Positions 1 through 8,826 of a stretch of DNA of 64,000 bases are shown piece after piece. Every line of letters begins with the position of its first letter. Position 1 is the first letter of the stretch. The stretch spans positions 409,501 through 473,500 of the forward strand of contig JAHBVX010000001.1 of NCBI GenBank assembly GCA_019637295.1, written 5' to 3'. This DNA comes from Polyangiaceae bacterium (GTDB taxonomy: Bacteria > Myxococcota_A > Polyangia > Polyangiales > Polyangiaceae). The notes below the pieces were generated by a model. The model saw only the letters and a list, made by a program, of their open reading frames with translations, was not told the origin of the DNA and made no database searches. The translations under genes and the position numbers were made by a program.

Positions 1-22
1 CCATGTTGACCGCGAGGGCGGA

Positions 23-274
23 GTGAGGGTCCGAGCGCGCGTGGCCGTCGTGCTCGGGCTGATGCTCGCGCTGGTGGGTGCGCAGTGGCTGCTCGGTTCT
101 TGGCTCGCGGACCGGGATCCCGTCGCGGCCGCCTTCTTGGGCGACTACGTGACCTTGGCGCTCGCGCCGGCCTTGCTCGTGAGTCGCCTCGCCACCGTGC
201 TGCTGGTGCCGGGTTGGGTCGTCTACCTGCTCGTGACTACAGCTCTACTAGAACGAGGTTCTTCCCCCGAGTAG
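23..274 (+). CDS. small hydrophobic membrane protein, function unknown
   Basis: I do not recognise this 83-residue protein. It starts at a GTG whose bases form a GTGA overlap with the stop (TGA, 24-26) of another open frame coming from the left edge, so it is probably the last gene of an operon that begins outside the window. The protein is mostly hydrophobic, with one membrane segment near residues 5-25 and a second hydrophobic stretch near 40-72, and a short polar tail. GC-rich third codon positions hold for most of the frame, which supports real coding. It could be a small inner-membrane subunit or a protein of the exosortase/sorting type, but nothing in the sequence decides this. Confidence 0.5.
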   Translation: MRVRARVAVVLGLMLALVGAQWLLGSWLADRDPVAAAFLGDYVTLALAPALLVSRLATVLLVPGWVVYLLVTTALLERGSSPE

Positions 275-410
275 TTGTGGATCCGTGACGGGGAAGGAAG
301 TATCTCCCGGCTTGGTATGTACGCCCGCGGCGGGTCTCCAGCCTTCGAGCTGGTGCTACTCGTGGTCGTCACCTCGGAGCTGCGCCTCGCAGCCATGGAG
401 ATCTGAGCAC

Positions 411-2645
411 ATGAAACTCAAGAAGAACTCGATACTGAGCGGCGCGGTCTTCGCCGCGCTCTCGGGCGCAGCGATGGCTGCCACGCCGCTCGGCTGCGGT
501 AGCGACTCGAACACGTCGTTCACCAGCACCGGCGGCGCGGGCGCGACCGACGGCGGCGCCGCCACGGGCGGCACTGGACTGTTCGGCGGCACCGGTGGCG
601 CGGGCGGCTCGGCCGGAGTCGGGGGAGCAACCGGCGGCACGGGCGGTGGGGATCCCTGTCCCGGCGCGACCCTCTGCGGCAGCAGCTGCACCAACACCAA
701 CTTCGATCCGGCCAACTGCGGCAGCTGCGGCAACGCCTGCCCTTCGGGTCAGCTCTGCTCGTCGGGTCAGTGCAGCCTGACGTGCCTCGGCGGCACCACC
801 CAGTGTGGCACCGAGTGCGTGAACACCAACACGGACTCGGCGAACTGCGGCACCTGCGCCAACGCCTGCACCGGCGGCCAGGTCTGCTCGGCCGGGCAGT
901 GCGGCCTCACCTGCGTCGGTGGCACGACGCTGTGCAACGGGGCGTGCGTCAACACCGGCAACGACACCGCGAACTGCGGCAGCTGCGGCAACGCCTGCCC
1001 CTCTGGTCAGGTGTGTGCAGCGGGGCAGTGCGCTCTGAGCTGCGTGGGTGGCACCACCCTGTGCGGCAACAGCTGCGTGAACACGACGACGGATCCGGCC
1101 AACTGCGGCAGCTGCGGCACCGCCTGCACCGCGGGTCAGGTGTGTGACAGCGGAACCTGCAGCCTGCAGTGCTCGGGTGGCAGCACCAAGTGTGGCAACT
1201 CCTGCGTGGACACCAACACCAGCCCAACCAACTGCGGCACCTGCGGAAACATCTGTCCCGGCGGCCAGGTGTGCAGCGGAGGCAGCTGTCAGGGCTTGTG
1301 CAGCGGTGGCCTCACCCAGTGCGGCAACAGCTGCGTCAACACCCAGACGGACGGGATGAACTGCGGCACCTGCGGTAACGCTTGTGCCTCCGGCGCGACC
1401 TGTCAGAGCGGCACTTGCGTGCAGTGCAACAGCGCGACCACGGACTGCGACGGTGACGGTTGGCTCGTGTCCCAGGGCGATTGCTGCGACAAGCCCGGAT
1501 TGTGCGGCAACGAGCCCGCGCTCGTGAACCCGGGTGCCATCGAGGTGGTCGGCAACGGCCTCGACGACAACTGCAACGGTCTGGTGGATCTGTTCGATAC
1601 GGCGGACACGCTGCCGTGCGATACCACCTTGACCTCGAACTCGTCGGTCGCGGGCGACTACGCCAAGGCCCTCGGCATCTGCAAGACCACGACGGAGAAT
1701 CCGCCCCTCGCGCAGAGGACGTGGGGACTCATCTCCGCGGAGATCCTGCGGGCCGACGGTTCGGCCCTGGGCGATGTTCGAGCGCGGTCGATCCGCAACA
1801 AGTTCGGCAACTCGGTCGTCCCCCTCGAGGGCGGGAGCCTGGTGTCGCTGTCCAGCGGTATCGCCGCGGACGCGACGCAGACCAATCCGGGTCCGAACGG
1901 CGGCGCTCCTGGCGCCGGAAACGTGAGCACCACGCACGCCCCGGGCAGCGCGGTCAACATCTCGACCTGCACCGACGCGCGCTGCATCAAGGACTGGTTC
2001 CAGACCGCGAATCCGCCGCTCAAGGCTGCCAACGCGCTACCCGTCGCCCCCAACTGCGGCTCGGGTGCCGGTGGTACCGTGGCGAATGACTCGGTGATGC
2101 TCCGCTTCCGGCTGCGTGCGCCGACCAACGTGCGGGCGTTCTCCTTCAACTCCTACTTCCTGAGCGCGGAGTACCCGGAGTTCGTGTGCTCGACCTTCAA
2201 CGATCAGCTCATCGCGCTGGTCGACACGCCCGGCTTCACGCCGTCGCCCATCGCCAACCCGGTCGACAAGAACCTGATGACCTACCTGGGCGCTGGCGGG
2301 ACCAAGTGGCCCATCGGCATCAACGTGGCGGCGGGCACGAACCTGTTCGCGGTGTGCGAGACCCAGGCTCAGAACCCGGGTTGCTGGGACACCTCAGTGG
2401 CCTCGACGTCGTGCCAAGCGGGCCCGGCGGGCCTGCTGGGCACCGGTTTCGAGAAGCCCACCGCCAGCAACTGCCTCATCGGTGGTGGCACCTTCTGGCT
2501 GACGACCGCGGGTAACGTGGTGCCTGGCCAGATCGTGGAGTTGCGCATCGTGATCTGGGACGTGGGCGACTCCGCCTACGACTCGGTCGCGCTGCTCGAC
2601 GGCTTCCGCTGGCTGGCCAACGCGACGCTGCCCGGCACCGGCTGA
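411..2645 (+). CDS. Cys-rich repeat lipoprotein with MopE-like motif and choice-of-anchor-L-type C-terminus
   Basis: The ATG at 411 gives a clean lipoprotein signal (lipobox PLGC, Cys29); the frame stays open upstream to 285 but that part does not look like protein. After the lipid anchor comes a Gly/Thr-rich linker (about residues 36-80), then six Cys-rich repeats (about 85-340) with the pattern NCGxCGNxC..GQxC..GxC. Next is a MopE-type putative metal-binding stretch with DCDGDGW and GLDDNCNG (about 344-398). The C-terminal 330 residues resemble the choice-of-anchor-L domain of secreted bacterial proteins (FSFNSYFLSAEYPEF). The whole should sit on the outer surface as a disulfide-rich stalk with a globular head. 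Function is unknown. Similar architectures are common in myxobacteria. Confidence 0.85.
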   Translation: MKLKKNSILSGAVFAALSGAAMAATPLGCGSDSNTSFTSTGGAGATDGGAATGGTGLFGGTGGAGGSAGVGGATGGTGGGDPCPGATLCGSSCTNTNFDPANCGSCGNACPSGQLCSSGQCSLTCLGGTTQCGTECVNTNTDSANCGTCANACTGGQVCSAGQCGLTCVGGTTLCNGACVNTGNDTANCGSCGNACPSGQVCAAGQCALSCVGGTTLCGNSCVNTTTDPANCGSCGTACTAGQVCDSGTCSLQCSGGSTKCGNSCVDTNTSPTNCGTCGNICPGGQVCSGGSCQGLCSGGLTQCGNSCVNTQTDGMNCGTCGNACASGATCQSGTCVQCNSATTDCDGDGWLVSQGDCCDKPGLCGNEPALVNPGAIEVVGNGLDDNCNGLVDLFDTADTLPCDTTLTSNSSVAGDYAKALGICKTTTENPPLAQRTWGLISAEILRADGSALGDVRARSIRNKFGNSVVPLEGGSLVSLSSGIAADATQTNPGPNGGAPGAGNVSTTHAPGSAVNISTCTDARCIKDWFQTANPPLKAANALPVAPNCGSGAGGTVANDSVMLRFRLRAPTNVRAFSFNSYFLSAEYPEFVCSTFNDQLIALVDTPGFTPSPIANPVDKNLMTYLGAGGTKWPIGINVAAGTNLFAVCETQAQNPGCWDTSVASTSCQAGPAGLLGTGFEKPTASNCLIGGGTFWLTTAGNVVPGQIVELRIVIWDVGDSAYDSVALLDGFRWLANATLPGTG
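670..1430 (+). repeat. six tandem ~129-bp Cys-rich coding units
   Basis: Six in-frame units of about 43 codons encode the repeats of the lipoprotein. The units differ at many silent and some coding positions, so this is an old, selected repeat and not a recent expansion. The Cys codons and the Asn-Cys-Gly core are invariant. The repeat also produces long open frames on the other strand. Confidence 0.85.
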
Positions 2646-2683
2646 GCGCCCGGCGGTACGGCGCCCAGGGCGCCACGTGAAGA

Positions 2684-2714
2684 GGCGGGTGACTGCGAGG
2701 TCACCCGCCTTTTC
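2684..2714 (+). terminator. intrinsic terminator
   Basis: A perfect 10-bp stem (GGCGGGTGAC pairs with GTCACCCGCC), 6-base loop TGCGAG, followed directly by TTTTCT. It lies 38 bases after the lipoprotein stop and separates it from the Rieske gene. Confidence 0.85.
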
Positions 2715-2768
2715 TGTTTCGGGCCGCGCCGCCCCGTCGGAGTACACTCGGCCCCGGAAGGCCCGCCG

Positions 2769-3830
2769 ATGCTCGACGTTCACCCTGACATCACCCAGGC
2801 GCGCACGCCGGATGCGGCGCTGTATCGCGATCCCGCGCTGTTCGAGCGCCAAGTCCGTCTGCTCCGTCGCGCTTGGCATCTACCTCCGGCTGGCCTTGGT
2901 GCGGAGCCGGGCTCGGTGCTGCCCTTCGCGCTCCTGCCCGGCGTGCTCGACGCGCCCTTGGTGCTGACCCGCGACGAGCACGGCGAGGTGCGCTGTTTGT
3001 CGAACGTGTGCACCCATCGCGCGAGCTTGGTGGCCGAGGAGGCCGGCTGTCCGGGCGCCCTCCGCTGTCGCTACCACGGCCGCCGGTTCTCGCTCACGGG
3101 GCGCTTCCTGTCGATGCCGGAGTTCGAGGAGGCGCAGGATTTCCCGTCGTCGGACGACGACCTCGCGAGCGTCGCCGTTGGACAGCTCGGGCCAGTCACG
3201 TTCACGTCACTCGAGCCGGTCGCGCCCTTCGACGCGCTCGTCGCGCCTGTACGCGAGCGGCTCGCGTTCGCGCCCTGGGAGCGCCTCGTGTTCACGGACT
3301 GTCGCGAGTACGTCGTGGCCGCGCACTGGGCGCTCTATCTCGAGAACTATCTCGAAGGGTTTCACATCCCGTTCGTTCACCCCGGGCTCAATCAGGTGCT
3401 GGACTACGCAACGTATCGCACCGAGGCGTTCGCCAACGGGAACGTACAGATCGCTCTCGCCACCGACGACACGTTCTTTCATCTTCCCCCCGGGCACCCC
3501 GACGCCGGCCAGCGCATCGGTGCGTACTACTTCTTCCTGTTTCCCGCGATCCTCGTCAACGTCTACCCCTGGGGGGTCTCGCTGAACGCCATCCTGCCGG
3601 AGGCCATCGATCGCACGCGCATCCGCTTCGAGAGCTGGGTGTGGGACGCATCCCTGCGCCAGAGCGGAGCCGGCGCCGCTCTGCACGCGGTGGAGATGGA
3701 AGACGAGGCCGTCGTCGAGAGCGTGGCGCGCGGCGTGCGCTCTCCCTTGTACCGCCGCGGTCGCTACTCACCCACGCGCGAGGTCGGCGTGCACCACTTT
3801 CATCGAATGCTGTCGGCGGCGCTCGAGTAG
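2769..3830 (+). CDS. Rieske non-heme iron oxygenase, alpha-subunit type
   Basis: A 353-residue oxygenase of the aromatic ring-hydroxylating alpha-subunit family. The N-terminal Rieske domain shows Cys81-x-His83 and Cys100-x2-His103 for the 2Fe-2S cluster. The catalytic domain has Asn193, Glu196, His199 and His204 (NYLEGFHIPFVH), the usual bridging and mononuclear iron ligand motif. It would take electrons from a separate reductase and ferredoxin and hydroxylate or demethylate an organic substrate; the substrate cannot be read from sequence. No beta subunit or reductase is adjacent, so it resembles the stand-alone, single-component-type oxygenases. GGAAGG about 7 bases before the ATG supports the start. 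It is convergent with the radical SAM gene, 13 bases away. Confidence 0.88.
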   Translation: MLDVHPDITQARTPDAALYRDPALFERQVRLLRRAWHLPPAGLGAEPGSVLPFALLPGVLDAPLVLTRDEHGEVRCLSNVCTHRASLVAEEAGCPGALRCRYHGRRFSLTGRFLSMPEFEEAQDFPSSDDDLASVAVGQLGPVTFTSLEPVAPFDALVAPVRERLAFAPWERLVFTDCREYVVAAHWALYLENYLEGFHIPFVHPGLNQVLDYATYRTEAFANGNVQIALATDDTFFHLPPGHPDAGQRIGAYYFFLFPAILVNVYPWGVSLNAILPEAIDRTRIRFESWVWDASLRQSGAGAALHAVEMEDEAVVESVARGVRSPLYRRGRYSPTREVGVHHFHRMLSAALE

Positions 3831-3843
3831 TGTATGAGAGTGG

Positions 3844-5703
3844 CTACTCTGCGGCGCCGAGCTGCGGGCATGGCCGTGCGGGGTCGGCCACCAGGGGGAG
3901 CGAGCGCTGCATCGGCTGTGACCGCGTCGTCACGGCAGCAAGGTCCTCGCGGCCGAGTTGAGGTCTGCTGCGAAGGGTCAGGCGCCGCAGGTGCTCTGCC
4001 ACGTCTTCCACGAGCATTCGCCCGAGGCCCGCGCGCGCGCCGCCTTGCAGTCGAAAGACCTCCGACGCCAATGCGCCGTCGCGTTCGCCGAGACGATGCT
4101 CGGTGCGCAAGAGCCCCGGTTGCTGGCCCAGGCCCAAGGCCCGAGCCGCCCGTGCCGCGACGTACAGCACGGGTGCGCCGGCGCTCATCAGCTGTTCCTT
4201 CGCCGTGAGCTCACCGGTCAGTCGGATGATGTCTCGCCGCAGCGCGCGCGCCCGCTCTCGCACCTCAGAGCTCGGCGCGAACGCGATCGCTGCGGTCGTG
4301 ACCGGCAGGGCGCCGCGTACGTCCTCCCGTAGCCGCTCGGCTCGCTTGCGCAAGAGCGGGTTCGGGTCGTTCCGAAGATTCTCGTAGCCGCTGAGCCACA
4401 CGCGTGCCAAGCGAATCGGGCTGGGACCGAGTCGCGCGAAGTCCTGGTCGTAGATGGCGCGTTGCAGCGCCTCCACCGCAGTCGGATCGTCGAAGTGTGG
4501 GTGCTCGAAGTGCATCGCGAAGCCGTCCCAGCGGCGAAGGTCGGGCGCGCGCTTGAAGCCGTTTCGATAGCGCTCTTCCCTCACGACCTGTTCGTGGAAG
4601 GGAGTGCCGGGGAAAGCGAAGTAGATCAGGCACTGGGTCATGCCGGGCTCGAGCGCCATCAGCTCCTCGAACTCGCTCCAGATGATCGCCTCGGTCTGGT
4701 ACGGAAAGCCGATGATCATGCTGGTCAGCGTGCCGCACCCCACGGACTTGAGCTCCGCGTACAGCTGGCCGAAGTCCTTGCCCTGCTGCTTGCGGTAGCC
4801 GGCGCTCTTGCCCTCGAAGGCATTCCACACCAGGTCGAAGCCCATCTCGGCGATCTCCTTGGCTGTGAACTGGGACAGTCCGCGCACGCTGCCGAAGCCC
4901 ATCATGCTGAGGGACTCGCCGCCCTCACGGACGCAGTCGAGGAACTCGAGCGCGCGGCGACGGTGCAGGAAGAAGTCCTCGTCGATCACGATGAAGCCGT
5001 TCATCCTGGCGCCTTCTGCCTCGGCGCGACGCTTGGTCTCGACCAGCGACTCGTAGATGTCGCGCCCCGTCTTGCTGAAGGGTACGTACTTCTGCTTGAA
5101 GAAGTGCGAGGTGCAGCAGAAGTCGCAGCCGTTGGAGCAGCCGAGCCCCGCGGTCACGTGGCCAACCACCGCGCGCAGCTGAAAGCCGAGCACCTGAATG
5201 CTGGGAATGGGCGCGTGCGGGTGGCGGATGGGGCGCTCGGCCGACTCGCCCAGCAGTCGGCGCATGAACCCCACACCCTCTTCGCGACAGACGGCGTCGG
5301 CGTGGGGTGTCAGCACGTCGTCCGGTAGCACGGTGCCGTAACCACCCAGGACGATCTTGGCGTTCGGAGCGTGGCGCCGGATCACCGGGATCATCTCCCG
5401 CACCTTGTGGAAGGTGGCCACCACGAAGTTGATCCCGACGTGGGTGTACTCTCCCCGCCTCAGCTCGGCGATGAGCTCTCGGCGCGACGGGTAGTGCAGC
5501 GTCACCGTCGGTGTCTCCAGATTCTCCGCCAGGTAGTCGATGGCCCACACCCGGATCACCTGGCGCAGACTGAACGGTCCCTGCGCGCGCGTGACCTGCG
5601 CGTGAAACAACTCTGCGCCGACGCTGTCCCCCTCACCAGGCCCGCCGAAGGGACGCATGACACTGGTGAGCAGGAGCTTCTGGCGTGGAGGAATCGGGTT
5701 CAT
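3844..5703 (-). CDS. B12-binding-domain radical SAM protein
   Basis: A 619-residue protein with an N-terminal cobalamin-binding-like Rossmann region (about residues 60-160, with the LGGYGTVLPDD strand and loop) and a radical SAM core whose cluster motif is Cys189-x3-Cys193-x2-Cys196. This is the layout of B12-dependent radical SAM enzymes, which do methylations, ring contractions and other difficult C-C chemistry on lipids, cofactors or natural products. The canonical DxHxxG B12 motif is not obvious, so cobalamin binding is an inference. The tail after residue 430 is helical and unassigned. It ends convergently with the Rieske oxygenase, and the two may be functionally unrelated. Confidence 0.85.
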   Translation of the reverse strand: MNPIPPRQKLLLTSVMRPFGGPGEGDSVGAELFHAQVTRAQGPFSLRQVIRVWAIDYLAENLETPTVTLHYPSRRELIAELRRGEYTHVGINFVVATFHKVREMIPVIRRHAPNAKIVLGGYGTVLPDDVLTPHADAVCREEGVGFMRRLLGESAERPIRHPHAPIPSIQVLGFQLRAVVGHVTAGLGCSNGCDFCCTSHFFKQKYVPFSKTGRDIYESLVETKRRAEAEGARMNGFIVIDEDFFLHRRRALEFLDCVREGGESLSMMGFGSVRGLSQFTAKEIAEMGFDLVWNAFEGKSAGYRKQQGKDFGQLYAELKSVGCGTLTSMIIGFPYQTEAIIWSEFEELMALEPGMTQCLIYFAFPGTPFHEQVVREERYRNGFKRAPDLRRWDGFAMHFEHPHFDDPTAVEALQRAIYDQDFARLGPSPIRLARVWLSGYENLRNDPNPLLRKRAERLREDVRGALPVTTAAIAFAPSSEVRERARALRRDIIRLTGELTAKEQLMSAGAPVLYVAARAARALGLGQQPGLLRTEHRLGERDGALASEVFRLQGGARAGLGRMLVEDVAEHLRRLTLRSRPQLGREDLAAVTTRSQPMQRSLPLVADPARPCPQLGAAE

Positions 5704-5802
5704 GGCCCGCGACGCTAGCGGGCGAGCTGCCAGGGACGGGTCACGACGGGTCAGGATCGCGTCGGGCTTTGACCTCCGTCATCTCCCGCCGGCTCGCCAG
5801 CC

Positions 5803-8166
5803 TCAGGGGAGCGCGAACAGCACGCCCTCGGGTCGCCCGGGCGCGTCCACCGTGAGCGCGGGCTCGACGGCCTCGAGCGCGTGAGCGAGCACCTCGCTCA
5901 TGTCCCGCGCCAGCACGATGTCGAGCGCCGCCCGGACGTTCTCGGGGATGTCTTCGAGGTCGTGCTCGTTCTTGCTCGGGATGATGACTCGCGTGAAGCC
6001 AGCCCGATGGGCCGCCAACACCTTGGCCTTGATGCCCCCGACTGGCAGCACCCGGCCACGCAGGGACGCCTCGCCCGTCATCGCCGTGTCCGGGCGGACC
6101 TTGCGACCCGAGAGCAGGGACGCCAGCGCCGTGAAGATCGTCACGCCGGCTGAAGGTCCATCCTTGGGTACTCCACCCGCGGGAACGTGAATGTGCAGAT
6201 CGTGCGTCTCGAGGAACGCGCTGTCGATGTCGAGCTCGGCGGCGTGGCTGCGCACGTAGGCCAAGGCCGCTCGCGCCGACTCGTTCATCACGTCGCCGAG
6301 CTGCCCGGTGATCTCGAGCTTGCCCTTGCCGGGCATGAGCGTGGTCTCGATGTACAGCACGTCGCCGCCTACCGGCGTGAAGGCCAGGCCCGCGGCCACT
6401 CCCGGCGGGCGCTCGCGCTCGGCGGGCTCGTCCAGGAAGCGCGGGCGACCCAGGATCTTGCGCAGCTTCGGCGTGTCGACCTGCACCGGGCCGTCGGCCT
6501 CGGACGCGCGCGCGACCTCGAGCGCGAGCGAGCGACACAGCTTCGCGAGCTCGCGTCCGAGCTGTCGGACGCCGGCCTCGCGGGTGTAGTCCCGCACGAC
6601 CAGCTCGATGGTGGACTCGTCCAGGGAGACCTGCTCGGGCTCGAGGCCGTGCTCGCCGAGTTGCTTGGGCCAGAGATGCTCGCGCCCGATCGCCGTCTTC
6701 TCGTCCAGGGTGTAGCCGCTGATGTCGATGATCTCCAAGCGATCGCGCAGCGGCGGCGACAGCCCGGACAGCTCGTTGGCCGTGGCGATGAACATCACCT
6801 CGGACAAGTCGAAGGGCAGCTCCAAGTAGTGATCCACGAAGTGCGCGTTCTGCTCCGGGTCGAGCACCTCGAGCAGCGCGGCCTCTGGATCCCCGGCCCA
6901 GCCGCGCCCGAGCTTGTCGATCTCGTCCAGCACGATGACGGGGTTTCTCACCTTCACGCGCCGGAGCGCGCTCACGATGCGCCCTGGCAAGGACCCGACG
7001 TAGGTGCGCCGGTGCCCGCGGATCTCGGCCTCGTCGCGCACTCCGCCGAGGCTCACCCGGGCGAGCGGGCGACCCGTGGCGGCCGCCACCGACTGGGCCA
7101 GACTGGTCTTGCCCACTCCCGGGGGCCCGACCAGCGCGAGCACGGTGCCGCGGGATTTCGAGTTCTTCAGCTTGAGCACCGCCATGTGCTCCAGGATGCG
7201 GCGTTTGACGTCTCCGAGGCCGTGATGCTCGGCCTCCAGCGTCGCTGCCAGCGCGTCCAGGTCGCTGGTGGTGGGTGCACGCTCGGTCCAGGGCAGGTCG
7301 GCGATCAGCTCCAGGTAGTTGCGGATGACGTTTGCTTCCGGGCCCTCGCCCTGCTGCTCGAGGCGCCGCAGCTGCTGGTCCGCGACCTTGCGTACCTCCT
7401 CCGGCAGCTCGAGCGCGTCGATGCGCGCGCGCAGCTTCGACTTGCCATCCGAGGTCTCGTCGCCGTCGAGCTCCTTCTGGATCGCGGCGAGCCGCTGGCG
7501 CAGCATCACCTCGCGCTGCGCCTTCGAGAGGGTTTGTCGTACCTCGGAGTCGATCTTCGTGTCGAGGTCGGCGCGGGCGCGCGCCTCGTGAAACAGCGTC
7601 GCCACCAGTCGCAGGCGCGCTTCGACGTCGAGCGCGTGCAGCACCTCGGCCTTGCGCGCGGGCGCCAGCTCGATCATCGCTGCGACGCGATCCGCGAGCA
7701 GTCCCGGCGCGATGGGATCGGACAGAGTGCGCGAGACCTCGGCGTCGTCGACCACCTCGGCCACGACCGAGCGCAAGCTCTTGGCGAGCGCCCGCGCTTC
7801 GTCCGACTCGGCGTTCGTGAGCTCGACCGGCTCGACGGACGCGGCGGTGTAGCTCTCGCCGAAGTGCAGCGCGCTGAGCCGCACTCGCTCCTTGCCGTCC
7901 ACCAGCGCGACGACGCCGCGCCGGCCCTGGTCGCGGATCTCACGGACGGTCGCCACCACGGCGATGGGGTGCAGATCCGCCTGCGCTGGCTCCTCGACCT
8001 GAGGGTCGAACTGCACCGCCAGGAGCACCTCGGCGCCCACCCCGAAGCGCGCGAGAGCGGCCCGGGAGCGCTTGCGGCCCACTGGGACCGGGACCAGTGT
8101 TCCCGGGAGCACGACGCCCTGTCGCAGGGCCAAGACAGGCAAAATTCGCGATTCAGTCTGAGGCAT
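5803..8166 (-). CDS. lon: ATP-dependent Lon protease
   Basis: A full-length (787 aa) Lon. The N-terminal substrate-binding LON domain covers about residues 8-200, the AAA+ module follows with Walker A GPPGVGKTS near 345-353, and the proteolytic domain has the Ser-Lys dyad Ser672 (KDGPSAG) and Lys715, 43 residues apart as in E. coli Lon. It degrades misfolded and regulatory proteins in the cytoplasm. Myxobacteria usually carry two lon genes, one vegetative and one developmental; sequence reading alone does not say which this is. A sigma-70-like promoter ends almost at the ATG, and a palindrome overlaps its -35 box next to the divergent TetR gene. Confidence 0.97.
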   Translation of the reverse strand: MPQTESRILPVLALRQGVVLPGTLVPVPVGRKRSRAALARFGVGAEVLLAVQFDPQVEEPAQADLHPIAVVATVREIRDQGRRGVVALVDGKERVRLSALHFGESYTAASVEPVELTNAESDEARALAKSLRSVVAEVVDDAEVSRTLSDPIAPGLLADRVAAMIELAPARKAEVLHALDVEARLRLVATLFHEARARADLDTKIDSEVRQTLSKAQREVMLRQRLAAIQKELDGDETSDGKSKLRARIDALELPEEVRKVADQQLRRLEQQGEGPEANVIRNYLELIADLPWTERAPTTSDLDALAATLEAEHHGLGDVKRRILEHMAVLKLKNSKSRGTVLALVGPPGVGKTSLAQSVAAATGRPLARVSLGGVRDEAEIRGHRRTYVGSLPGRIVSALRRVKVRNPVIVLDEIDKLGRGWAGDPEAALLEVLDPEQNAHFVDHYLELPFDLSEVMFIATANELSGLSPPLRDRLEIIDISGYTLDEKTAIGREHLWPKQLGEHGLEPEQVSLDESTIELVVRDYTREAGVRQLGRELAKLCRSLALEVARASEADGPVQVDTPKLRKILGRPRFLDEPAERERPPGVAAGLAFTPVGGDVLYIETTLMPGKGKLEITGQLGDVMNESARAALAYVRSHAAELDIDSAFLETHDLHIHVPAGGVPKDGPSAGVTIFTALASLLSGRKVRPDTAMTGEASLRGRVLPVGGIKAKVLAAHRAGFTRVIIPSKNEHDLEDIPENVRAALDIVLARDMSEVLAHALEAVEPALTVDAPGRPEGVLFALP

Positions 8167-8172
8167 GAACGG

Positions 8173-8202
8173 AATCTAAATTCATTCATTGCTCAGTCAA
8201 TG
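8173..8202 (-). promoter_or_regulatory. lon promoter with overlapping palindromic operator
   Basis: On the minus strand, TTGACT (8200-8195) and TAGATT (8178-8173) are 16 bases apart and would start transcription at about the lon ATG (8166), giving a leaderless or nearly leaderless mRNA. The palindrome CATTG-N6-CAATG (8187-8202) covers the -35 box. It lies between lon and the divergent tetR-type gene, the usual place for an operator bound by the neighbouring repressor. Confidence 0.5.
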
Positions 8203-8238
8203 CCCCCAGCGCTATTCTTCACGGAACGGACCTGGCCC

Positions 8239-8826
8239 ATGACCGATCGTCGCCAGCACATCCTCGACGCCGCGGCGCGACTCTTCAACCAGTACGGCCC
8301 GCAGAAGACCACGATGGCGGACATCGCCCGCGAAGCGTCGGTGGGCGTCGGCAGCGTGTACCTCGAGTTTCCGAACAAGGACGCGCTCTTGCTCGCGATC
8401 TCCGAGCGCCGTCACGCAGGCGTGCTCGGCGCGATCGAGCGGGCGTGGTCGAGTCCCGGCTCCCTCGAGACCCGGCTCGAGCGCGCGCTCACGGCGCGGC
8501 TCGACGCGTTCCTCGACTGCGGCTCCGTCGGCCTCCACGGCGCTGATCTGCTGCACTGCGGCTCGTGCGGACCCGTGCAGCGCGCGCACCACGCTTTTCG
8601 CGAAGCCGAGCACACCCTGTTCGCGGGATTCCTGGCCCAGGGCGCCCAGGAGGGGGTGTTCACCGTGAGCAGCCCCGAACGCACCGCGCGTGCGCTCTTG
8701 CTGGCTTACGAGGCGTTCAGCCCGCCCAGTGTGTTCAAGCGGGAGCGCGCGCCGCTACGGGAGTGTCTCGCGGAGCTGCACCGGCTCATGCTGCGCGGGC
8801 TGCTGACGCGTGAGGCATCGCGTTAG
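8239..8826 (+). CDS. TetR-family transcriptional regulator
   Basis: A 195-residue TetR/AcrR-type repressor. The N-terminal helix-turn-helix (about residues 8-52, with TTMADIAREASVGVGSVYLEF) is typical. The C-terminal ligand domain is variable and contains LHCGSCG, two Cys close together that could sense a metal or oxidant. I place the start at 8239 because the earlier in-frame ATG at 8200 lies inside the palindrome and promoter. It is divergent from lon and probably controls itself and possibly lon through the operator in the 72-bp gap. Its stop overlaps the stop of the convergent Sel1 gene by four bases (TTAG). Confidence 0.85.
   Translation: MTDRRQHILDAAARLFNQYGPQKTTMADIAREASVGVGSVYLEFPNKDALLLAISERRHAGVLGAIERAWSSPGSLETRLERALTARLDAFLDCGSVGLHGADLLHCGSCGPVQRAHHAFREAEHTLFAGFLAQGAQEGVFTVSSPERTARALLLAYEAFSPPSVFKRERAPLRECLAELHRLMLRGLLTREASR

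Noticed and set aside
369-1937. Long open frame on the minus strand over the Cys-rich lipoprotein
   Set aside because: It mirrors the Cys-rich repeat units; its translation is low-complexity Ala/Arg/Gly, while the plus frame has a signal peptide and ordered domains.
6187-8199. Plus-strand frame running through lon into the TetR gene
   Set aside because: Only the part from 8239 resembles a protein; the rest is antisense to the certain lon gene.
8200-8238. Upstream ATG for the TetR regulator
   Set aside because: It lies within the operator palindrome and lon -35 box, has no ribosome site and adds a non-family N-terminus.
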